Source: a virus. Taken from it: a DNA stretch of 43,311 nt. The translations under genes were made by a program, and so were the position numbers. Under the pieces are notes generated by a model. The model made no database searches, was not told where the DNA came from, and saw nothing but the letters and a program-made list of their open reading frames with translations. The stretch's first letter is position 1. Every line of letters begins with the position of its first letter. This document shows positions 1-10,200 of the stretch, one piece after another. The stretch spans positions 1 to 43,311 of the IMG/VR virus record IMGVR_UViG_3300021938_000096, one strand, 5' to 3'.

Positions 1-1
1 G

Positions 2-220
2 CGAGAACGGTCGATTGGTGTCCCATACAGAGATCAGCTAACTGACTTTGAGTACATGCAAGCAGAGATTGATGAGCTGAGCAAATTACTTGCAGGCGAA
101 AACGCTGCACTGGAAAAGCTACTGGCTGAACTCGATAAGAAGGCAGGTAGCGGTTTCATTCCGTGGGAGATTGAAGATGCTTTTGCGGAATACATGGGAC
201 TGAAGGAGAAAACGAAATGA
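2..220 (+). CDS. Partial small phage protein, 5' end outside window
   Basis: An open frame runs from the window edge to a TGA that overlaps the next start as ATGA, so only the last 72 residues are visible. The middle is charged and leucine-rich (IDELSKLLAGENAALEKLL) and probably forms a short coiled coil. The tail (GSGFIPWEIEDAFAEYMGL) looks like real protein rather than chance translation. An in-frame ATG lies at 56 but has only a weak Shine-Dalgarno sequence, and the residues before it also look coding, so I treat the gene as cut by the edge. It is co-directional and translationally coupled with the next gene. I do not recognise a family or function. Confidence 0.55.
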   Translation, partial: RERSIGVPYRDQLTDFEYMQAEIDELSKLLAGENAALEKLLAELDKKAGSGFIPWEIEDAFAEYMGLKEKTK

Positions 221-441
221 CAACACATGAAGAAGCGAAAAATTCAGCATTGATTGGAAAAGTTACAAATCATCTGAATAGAACAGGCGGGCCAGCGCAG
301 GGCAATGTCACTGTGCGAGACTATTTCGCAGCCAAAGCACTGCCATCAGCAATGATGATATCAAGCCAACAAGCTACGCCGGATCAAGTGGCTGTGTTTG
401 TCTACACAATGGCAGACGCTATGCTCAAGGCACGGCTATAA
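217..441 (+). CDS. Small conserved-looking phage protein (74 aa)
   Basis: The start is well supported: AAGGAG lies 8 bases before the ATG, and the ATG overlaps the previous stop. The sequence contains TVRDYFAAKALPSAM, a wording I associate with short hypothetical proteins in the early regions of phages of Proteobacteria. No transmembrane segment, DNA-binding motif or catalytic motif is visible. With its upstream neighbour it forms a small rightward operon opposite to all the other genes in the window, so it probably belongs to a different, likely early, transcription unit. Function unknown. Confidence 0.8.
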   Translation: MTTHEEAKNSALIGKVTNHLNRTGGPAQGNVTVRDYFAAKALPSAMMISSQQATPDQVAVFVYTMADAMLKARL

Positions 442-833
442 TCAAAGCGCCCTGTGATCCAGGGCCATCAAGAAAGAGCGCGGGCGTGCAAAACTGGACC
501 CTACAGCATGGACAGGTACCCGAATCCCAATCGGCCATGCAGATATGTCAAGGTGGTTCGCTCTTTTTCTTGATGGTGAAATGTGCAGGCTGATGCACGC
601 TGACTGCTCAGGTCATGAGCGAGGGGGTAAGCAGAGTGAATCTCAAGCGTTCATTCAATGCCGGAGTTCAGTACCGGCCACCATCAACTATCACGCAGGC
701 GGATTGTGCTACGTCGTTTTGTGGCATCCTTGCAAGGCAGTCCGCCGCCGTGATGGTTAAGCGGTCTAAGTTCAGCTTAGGCTGTCGGGTTGGAAGTTTC
801 TGGCCGCCATCACTTAATCATCAAAGGTATTCA
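442..833 (+). other. Noncoding stretch with several small inverted repeats
   Basis: No convincing gene is visible in these 392 bases; the open frames present have unnatural residue composition and no good ribosome sites. It holds several short dyads. CCCTG/CAGGG lies near 450-464. ATCAAGAAAGAGCG near 469-482 pairs with CGCTCTTTTTCTTGAT near 560-575, with two extra T bases in the second arm. CTAAG/CTTAG lies near 766-780. GTGATGG (750-756) pairs with CCATCAC (807-813), and GATGGTTAAG (752-761) could alternatively pair with CTTAATCATC (813-822). A 21-codon ATG frame at 508-573 lacks a ribosome site. Structured leader RNA is possible but unproven. Confidence 0.4.
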
Positions 834-1127
834 ATGACACCAAACAGTTTCGATGTCTCAACGTCAAAAGAAATAACGGGTGACGCAAGATGTCGGTCTA
901 TCGAATCCAAAGCGCGATTAGATGCGGATGCGGGGAATTATGACCCTCCTAAAATCAGCAATTCTTCGAGCTATTGGGCGAAAGCTCAAGAGGATTTTGA
1001 AGTCATTGTTTATTTTTCTCAGTACCAAAAGCGGCTCGATAGAAACCTCAGGAAAGCTGAACGGGATTCTTTATCAGCGCAATGCACCGCGCCACAGCAC
1101 GCGCTTCAATCAATCGGCCAGCTTTGA
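834..1127 (+). CDS. Small phage protein (97 aa), function unknown
   Basis: A longer frame begins at 615, but residues before the ATG at 834 do not look like protein. This ATG has AAAGG six bases upstream. The protein begins MTPNSFDVSTSKEITGDARC and continues with RLDADAGNYDPPKISNSSSYW, then a stretch rich in aromatic and charged residues (EDFEVIVYFSQYQKRLDRN). No membrane segment or known catalytic motif is seen. The last 20 or so residues look less natural than the rest and another frame is open there, so a small 3' frameshift cannot be excluded. It converges with the long leftward late region; no clear terminator is visible in 1128-1266. Confidence 0.6.
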   Translation: MTPNSFDVSTSKEITGDARCRSIESKARLDADAGNYDPPKISNSSSYWAKAQEDFEVIVYFSQYQKRLDRNLRKAERDSLSAQCTAPQHALQSIGQL

Positions 1128-1266
1128 GTAATCTTGCGCGGTAGGCTTTGAGCTTGTCAGTCAAAATTACATCCATTAAAATGAGGCATGAAAACAATTA
1201 TTCATTGGGTTATATTTCTTGCCACAGTGTTACATTTATATTCATGCATGGTTTTTAGCCAGTCAT

Positions 1267-4200
1267 TCATGCCGCAAGTTTAGATAGGCTTTCTGCCACT
1301 TTGTTTTTTTGCATTTGAATTGTCCTGATTAAATCCCGCTTCGCATCGGGCTCGATATTTGATCTTTCAATATACCGGATGCGTTCATTGAGTTTTGCCT
1401 CAGCCCGCTTCACTTGTTCAACATGCTTGTATTTAATCAAGTCATCGTTGTGTGATTCTTTGAACTCAGTGGCTTCTTGGAATTTGCCTTGCTTAACAAG
1501 GTCGCGGTAAGTTCCATACGACTGTTCAATTTCTTTTGCCTGTGTGTACATCTGGGTAACATACCGGCTGGGTGCGTCGCGCAAGTCGCTGACCATATTG
1601 CCCGTTGCAACTTTCCACATATCAGCCGATGCATGCTCTGCTTGACCTGTAGCGGGTCGCGCAACAATATCCGAAGCGCCGACCACAAACGATCCAAGCC
1701 AGCCGAAATAACCTCGTAGCATATGGTCTATTTGAACGGGGCTTAGTGATTCTTTGCCAACAATGCCAGTTGCTGCGTTCAGGCTGGTGCTGAGCCCTCG
1801 GGCAACCATGCTGGTTCTATCGTTGAACCGATATTCTGGCCTTAGATTTTCTTGCCCCATCGTTTCAATCGGTCGTCCTGTGAAGCTGTCTTTGTTGGCG
1901 TAGATATCAACAATAGGTTTGATAAGTTGAGGCACGGGATTCATGCTCAGGTTGTCACCCAATAAGGTCAGTACCTGATTCAAAAATCGCTTGTTGGTCA
2001 TTTCCTTGTCAAAGGCCAATTCAAAACCGCGTTCTGCCAGTGTGGCAATTGCACCAATTTCAAATGGCTTAGGGATGCGGAAAGCCGTACCGCCGAACTT
2101 GAACCACCAGAAATTATTGCGGTCTGATTCTTCGCGTTTTTTCCAATCGTCGTCATCGCCATAAGCGGCCAACAAGCCAATGGATAAAACAGCCGTTGCA
2201 CCCAGCACAATGCCGAAGCGCTTGGGGTCTTCCTTGGCGGACTTGCCCAATTTGTAAAGACCCTGGAGGCGGGCATTGAAGAACGGAACAACTTGGGTCA
2301 AGAAGCGTATGGTCGCAAAACTTCCCTGCATGGAGAAGTCCATCAGGTCACGCGCCTGCAAGCTGGCTTCTGCATGGTTCATGCCTTGCTTGACAAGCTG
2401 GTCATACAGGCTTGCCCGGTTAATCGCTTCACCACGATTACCAAGTTCGTTGTACGCCGTGACGCCCGGTTCAATGAACTTGCGGTAAAACGCTTTGACC
2501 TTGTGATCGTTGTTCAAAATGGTAGAGGCATCAACGCCGGATTCAACCAGTGCTTGTATGCGTTTGGCCTCGCTGCCTTCCATCATCGTGCCAAAGTGAA
2601 TTGTTCCACCGCCCGCCAGCAAACGGAAATAGGCGTCGCTTTTAGGATCGGTCAGCTTCCATCCCTCTGCAATGTTCTTGGCCGGGTTGTAGCTCAGGTT
2701 ACCAGTTCCGATGGCCTGGACAGAATCTCGAATCAGGTTGCGCACCTTGAAGAACGGGGAGGCCGTCACGCCAATCGTGAGCGCATGCTTCATTGAACTC
2801 ATGGCATTCATGACGGGATTGCGCATGCCTGCATATTCAAGCGATGTCAGCGCCGTCAATAGATAAGGACCGTCCTCTTGGTCGATCAGGCTATATCGTT
2901 TTTGACCACCGTCCATGAACCATACAACTCCCTGTTTGTTGTGAACAGACGATGCCATTTCTGCCAGCGTCGATTGATTCCCGCCCATCGCTGCACCCAC
3001 CGCCTCAGCGGCCTCAATCGTGGCCTTGGCAGCCCTGTTCTTGGCGGCTGCATCCAGGAGGTGAGCCCAGTTCATCAGCGTGTTGTCGAGCAGGTCAGCA
3101 TTGAGTGCACCCTTGCCGCCTTTGAGTGACTTGAATGCCTCTTGCCTGACAACGCTGCCTTTGATGTTCATACCTCTTACACCGCCTTCATCGGCAACGC
3201 GGTAAAAAGGAACGTAAAACTCATGCTCCCAGTACTTTCTTGATTCTGGGTCAATCAAGCCGGATTGCTCGGCCATGTCCAGAATGTTCTTGTTGAAACC
3301 ATTGAACACGCGCAAAGCATCGCCATAAATCAAAGACCTATCCCGCGTTACTTGTCCTGCTTTGGGGCCAGTCTGGATGGTGTAGCCAAAATCCGTGGTG
3401 CCTTCGGACAGTGTTTTCAGGGCTGCAATATCTTCTTTGGTAAACAGATTTTCTTTGCCGTCACCCATCAATCGTTCGGCGCGGTTCGCTGCAACCCAGC
3501 GCATGAAGTCATGGTGTTCACCTTGTAATGGAATCAGCAGCTTATCAACAACACCGCCTTTATTGGCTTGGTCAAAGTCATACACACCATCGGTTAACTT
3601 GAGTTTTCCGCCTTGCAAGAAAGCTTCGAATGCACCGCTTGCACCTTTGGCAAGTCGCATCAAGCCATAGGCTTTTTTATCCAAGTCCTTGACGGGCGCG
3701 AATTGATCGACAATGCCCTGCGCCATTTTCTTGCCCGCATCTTTCCACAGTAATTTGGCGCGCTCTTTCAGCGTGGGCTGGGTGACATCGAAGCCAACAT
3801 TCTTCATGGCTTTCAATTGTTCAGGGGTATGTTTTCGCGATGTTTGACCAACAATGGAGGATCGGCTGAAATAAATGTCAGGGTTCGTGCTGCCACTATC
3901 CGGCGCGGTTGGTTCATTCGGAATTACGGTATCGAGATCATCGTTGACGTAAGCCGATTTGATTTTCTTCAAGGCATCAGAAAATGTGTCTCTGCTGTAG
4001 CCATCGTCTGGCGCAAGGTTGATGTCTGTTTCGCCAAAATGATGCCCACGGTTCACGTTAGAGTGATCGGAAATCCTGACATTGATAATCACATCTTTTT
4101 CGTACCCATCCGCCGTCTTGCCAAAAGATTTGGTGATGGTGACGTACTTATCCCCGCGCCCGGAAACTTTGTAGCCCTCAGCTTCTGCCATATCGGCGAA

Positions 4201-7200
4201 TGCAAGCGACTTGGCTGTGATTTCTGTCGATTCGTCAATATCTCCTTCACCGCCATGTTTTTCAAACGCGGCTTGGGCATCAAATGCAGCGCCCGGTGTT
4301 GAGTCATCGGTAGATTTCCCCTGCTTCATAAATGAAGGAACAAACCCACCATTCATTGTTTTGCTTGAATGCGAGATGGCCGCATAGGCCAACATGGTGA
4401 TGTCGTCATTGTTCAGGTACTTGCCACCAATGCCGAACTCGTTGAACAAGAATGCCTTGATCTTGGAAATCAGTTGTTTGACGAGCGTCATCTCGGGATG
4501 GTTCTGCACCAGATAGGCTAAGTTTTCCTCAGGAATCTGACTTGGGCGAACTGAGTTTTTCTCGGCTTCGTCAAAGGCCGCTTGAACGGCTTTGTTCCCG
4601 GCGCGACGCATCACGTCCAGGCGCTTTATCACGCTGTCGTAACTCTTTTTACCCAACATGCGTTCAAAGCCATAGTGAACGCCGACCTCGTGCAAGACCA
4701 AGCCTTTAACCATGTCCTCCGTGAGATTGCTCAGGACGGCATAAGTCTTGTCGGTTTTAGGGTCATAGAAGCCATAGACAACATCGTTATCCCGCAAGAA
4801 TGGGACGATATGGTTAGGCAGGTTGGATTGGTTTGCCAGCGGGACAACTACACCTTTGGCAATCAGCTTATCAGCAACTTTCGCGCCGAATGCTTTTGTC
4901 AGTGCTTGGTTGAATTGAGTTTGGCTAAGTCCTCTTGGTACAGACTTTACACGAACTCCGCTTTCTGTTTTGGCGTAGAAGATGCCTTTGCTGGATGCAG
5001 GAAATTGACGCCCGACATCCACAAGCTTAGCCAGTATTCCGCTTCCAGGCCTTCCATCGCTGCTTTTTTCGCTTTCTTCGCGTACCAAAGCACTGAGGAC
5101 AGCGTTTCTTTTGTACGTTGCGATCCCAGCACCGCTCTCAGGTCTGCGTCCAACTTCGACAATTTGTCGTATGGCATCGTCATCAAAGACTCCACCCTCT
5201 GAATCTCGGAAGGTTCCAGTTGATAGGTCAAAGGTAAGAAGGTTCGCGCCTGCATGATCGAGTGACTCCATTGATACTTGAATGAGTGACTCGATATTAG
5301 CCAAGTCATCGCCGTATGTCCAGTGCAAAGGTGGAACGCCAATGGAACTTGCGCCTTCAAGCTGACGCGGGTGTGGTGCCAAGTGGCGTGTCGTACCAAA
5401 CTTCAAGGCTGACGATAACATGTTCTCGGTGCGCCTGCGCATGGCTGAATTACTCAATCCAGCTGGGTCTCCAATCAGAATACGCCCCGTATTGTGTGCA
5501 AATGTCGCCGCGATGTTGTAAACTTTTGCGCCATATCCCCCCTCTTTTAACGTGGAAACGTCAATGTAAACGTCCTCCATATCATCAGGAATTGACTCCG
5601 CATTGTCACCAGGTCGATCCGTAGTGACCTGCATATCACCTTCTTCATTTTGAGATATGCCGTAGGCCTGTGGGCCGTAGGGATTGACGCTACGCACCAT
5701 CAGTCGCGCCTTCGCGCCGTTAGGCATGGTAAGTACATAATTCTTCACCAAGCCAGGATATGCGACTGCCTTAACAGTAATGCTTGGGTCAGTGTCTGCT
5801 GCAATGCCTTGCACCGTCGTCTTATCAGATTTCGGCAAAGCAAAAATATCATCATTCTCGCTCAGTGCTTTCAATGCATTTTGTTCGCGTTGGACTGACT
5901 CTCGACTGAACATCGGCCCATCTGCAATCTTCATGCCTTGCTCTGCTTCTGCCACGCCAGTTTTAACATTGATTGAATCCAGTGGGTTGACATCTACTTT
6001 TTTGAGCGCAGCAGCAATGTTCTGGCTGGCGGTTACCCCTGCCATGCTGGTGGGTGTGCTCAGTTCTCCACCATGCACAATGATGGCTGCACCGGCGTTT
6101 GATTGGCTGATAGCGCGGTAGATAGCATTCAACTCGCCGGTGCTTCTCAATGGGCCGTGCATGCCTTGAGTTATGGGCATCCATCCAGCAATAGCGTGGT
6201 GGGCATTCAATAGCAAAATTCCAGGCCCATTGTTCTTGTTGTAGAGCGACTTGGCGGCAATCTTGGCATCTAATGGGCTATTGATCTCGTAGGCGGGCGC
6301 ACCCTTTCCTAGTTGGCGTTCTACCACGGGAACGGTTGCACCTTGTTTGGCGGATGGGATAGGACGATGCAGAGTTGCGTCACCGTGCCCGCGCTCATCA
6401 ACGTAGCTATACTTATCGCCTGCAACAGCCATGATTCCCATGGGCTCGATGCCGCTTCCGCGAAACACGTCGGACAGCGATTGATTCAGCAGCATATCGG
6501 CGCGTGACAGTGATGGGTTTCCGCTGGGGTGGTTGTGCGAAAACCATACGTGTGCAGCGCCGGGTATGCGTACCGCCTCGCCCATCAGGGTTGCCGGGTA
6601 AATTGAGGCTTGAGACAGCGCCCCTTTAAAACCGCCAATTACCGCGAGTGGCTTGCCATTTTTATCAGTGACAATTCCATCGAATCTTTCTACTGCCGAT
6701 TGGTAGAGGTAGCGGGTAGCTTGTGCTGCTTGTTCATGAGTTTGCACAAGGCTTGCGCCCAACTGTCGATCAGCCGTCTTACCCATGATGGTGTTGACGT
6801 AGAACGTGGCATTAGGCAAGTCTGTGTCGGATAGTGCGGCTGTGGGCTGTACGTCCCCACGTAACCCGGCGCGGTTGGATCGGCTGGGTTTAGTTTTTCC
6901 GGTTGGTGCGGGTAGTTCATTGCCAAAAAGATCGGTTGTGTAGTTGTCAGTGTAGTCTCGTTCAGTCTCATTTGCAACTTGGCCGCTATCCTCAATCCTG
7001 GATGGCTTTTCTTTGCTCACCAAATACAGTGGGTCATCCCTATATTCTGGGTTTGCATCTCGTGCCGTGTCGGTCAATGCAAACCGAATAGCGCTACCGG
7101 CATGAACCACGGGCTTGCCGTCTTTCATAGGCATCACGTCCAATCGGTCAAAGCGGGCGCTCCACGCGTAGTATTCAACCCCATTACTATCTATGACAAT

Positions 7201-10200
7201 TGCGCCGCGAGTCAGGTTTGCAGCCTGATCTGGGGTGATTGGCTTTTCTTCCTTGGCCGGGTACGCCGCTTTCAATTCATCTGGCGTGATGTCCCCTGAC
7301 TTGACATCTTTCAAGACGTCGATCCGCTCTTTGCCGGTGACATTGGCGGCGTCAAGAATCTCGGTGGCTTGCGCTGCAGGTGCTTTGTTGGATTTTGCCT
7401 TCTTCAGTTTATCCGCTGCGCCGTAAGCGTCTATGCTGTAGTCAGAATGTAGCACCCAATTTTGGTCATCCCCACGATCTTTGGGTTTGAGATTGGCAGA
7501 AACCATTTCTGTTTTCATCGCCTTTTGTGGCGATTCTTCACCACGAAACCAAACGCCATCCTCAAATTTGGCATAGGTTCCGTTGTCAAGTTTGTAAATT
7601 GCATTCTTGGACGGCGCTTGTTTGGCGTTACCTTGATTTGACTCAGCAAAGATACCGCCCTGACCCGATAGTGAATCCTCGGCGTTTTGACCTAATGCAA
7701 AGTTTTCAGCACTGGCGTATTGCCGGGCTTTTATTTCCACGGCATCGCGTTCAGCCTTTGCCTTCTTTTCGGCGTCAACGTCAGCTTTGATCTTTGCCTT
7801 TTCTTCATTGTCGGCGCGTTCCTGCTGCGCCAGAATATCGGCGCGTGTCGGTGAAACTAAGCCGTGTGCTTCATCGGTGTGGATGTTTCCCGCTTGGCTT
7901 TGTTGGCCCATATCCGCGCCAGAATTTCCACGGCCTGCGGCGATGGATTCTTGTTCGGCGATGGCAGTTTGGATGGCGTGTTTTGCGAGTTCATAGTATT
8001 CCTGATTAGATACGCTTTCGTTATGTTCTGCAACCTCCATCCGCACAGATTCTGAATCAATCCCTAGTGCGTCAAGTTGCGAAGACAGGGCAGCTACTTC
8101 CTGTTGAATCTCGGGGTTGGCTTCGGCAAAGCCTGTGCCTTGAAGATCGGCCTCAATAATGCCTTCACCCGCCATAGATGCAAACGGGTCATAGTCCTCA
8201 CTTTGTGCGGCATCTTGCTCTGCGGCCAGGTAATCGGCAAAGCGCTGATCGGCTTCGCGTCCGGCCATGAGTTCCGTATCCTGCGGGGTGTAGCGCGGGC
8301 TATTCAGGGATTGCTTGATGAGGTTACGGGCTTCTTCGTGGCTGTCGCCTTCGTTCAAGTAGCCTGATTCGATCAATCGCTCAGTGGCTTGCTCGATGGT
8401 CATCCCACGGCCAGCGCCTGCAAACAGACTGCGGTTGCCAATGCGAACATTGCCTTCCATTCCCATATCGGCGCGGGTACTGGGGGATAACATACCTTCA
8501 CCAGCAATAAATTCATGCGCAGCGATCGGTGTTCCGGCTTGTCCTGTGGTCGCCAAACCCAAACGGCGGGCCGCTTTTTCTTGGGCGGCAAGTTGTTTCT
8601 CGGTCTTGGGGGCCAAGGCGAATCCACCGGCCACCTTCACCACGCGTAACATGGGCTGCTGTTTCTTGGCGCTGTCGGCAGACTTCTTCGACTTGAAGGG
8701 TTTGCCGCCTTCACGTAACGGCGCGCTATCAACGCCCAAGTGTTCTTGGTCATGCGCTTCACGCTCGGCCTGAATTTCAGCCAGCGACTGGGTGATCTTT
8801 GCACGGGTCGATATCGGGATGGTCGCCCACTTCTTTTCTAGCAGCTTGCGGACTGTGATGTCGCCGCCTTTGGTTGCCATGCCTGCACGTCTAATGGCAT
8901 CGGTGCGAGCGCTCGCGTCCAAACTGTCCCAGTACTCAATCGGCCCACTGCCCGCTTGGGCGGGCGCATCACCCGAGACTGCGGGGGCTTGACTTTCAGC
9001 TACAGGCTCGGCAGTAGGTTGCTCCGAATTTACTTGTCGTTCGGTTCCTCGTTCCGACGTCGATTGTTCCGCTGCTGGCGCGATGGTTTTGGCGGACGTA
9101 ATGACATCGGTGGTTCCTTCAATATTGGGTTTAGTCGTGGCTTTCTGCATAGCCAACTGCATAGCCGTAGGCGCTTCTGCAATCTTCGCCGCTTCTAGTG
9201 CGCGTCCTTGGGCTTGCAGATCATTCAAATCACGGTCATTGGAAAACTCGCGTTGCAGTTCTGCCCGCAAGGTTTCCAAGTCGCGGCCTTCGCGTGTAAC
9301 GAGGTCGTTCAACTCATAGGCTTTTTCTGTGCCAACTTTAGGCAAAGTTGCAATGTCAGGATACGCCGACAACAACCCCGCTTCACCGCCATAGGCTTGG
9401 GCCGATTGCTGATCCCGAATAGGGGTTCCCGCTTTGACCGCATCTATGAAGTTGGTGACGGCTTGCGCGGACAGTACAGAATTGTCAGCGGCTTTGATGG
9501 CGTCATCAACGGTCGCGGCTTTGCCGATGTCGGCAATGTGGGTGATGGGGGCTTTTTGTGGGCTGCTTAGAATCCCGCCTGCGCTGCTGTGCAATACACC
9601 GCCTAGCATACCTTGGGCAGCGGCGTCGAGTGCATTGCCTTGGTTCGCTTCGGATTGATTCCATGGCAGCATATTGGCTTCATTGCCTTTGCCGTATTCC
9701 TCGATTCCAGTTTGTCCGTATTCGGTCAAACCTTCAATCGGCGCGGCTACCAATGAACTTGTCCCGGCACGGGTTAGCTTGCCTTTGATACCCGGCATTT
9801 CTCCCAGTTTCTTGCTGATGGCAAGTTTGCCTTTAAGGGCTTCAAGGCCCAACATGCGTTCGCCAAACTCAGCCGTTCCCGCCAAGAAAGTAGCGCCCAG
9901 GGCCTTGGCAATTTCTTCACCGGTTAATGCGCGGTTTTCATCCACGGATTTCTTGGCAATACCGCCGCCGATTTCACCGCCTTCCATACCGTAAGCACTA
10001 GCGCCCGTCGCTGTGGCTGCGCCAATCCGCCCGGCTACATTGGCCGTAGCCGCTTTCGCCAGTTGATCTGCTGAGAGTTTTGCGCCTTCTTCGGTAGCAG
10101 CCAATGCAGCGGCTTCTTTCGACACCATGCCACTGGCTAACTTTTCAACCGTCGCTTTCAAACCCGCTTTTCCGATCACGGAACCGAGTCCAGCCGTCGC

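Noticed and set aside
750-813. tRNA-like fold from a 7-bp acceptor-like stem
   Set aside because: There is no T arm or anticodon arm in the right place, and the pairing before the 3' arm fails.
545-833. Plus-strand frames starting at 545 and 615
   Set aside because: Residues look random and starts lack ribosome sites; only the part from 834 onward resembles protein.
4582-5202. Plus-strand frame of 206 residues inside the giant gene
   Set aside because: Antisense to a well-supported protein, with no promoter or ribosome site.
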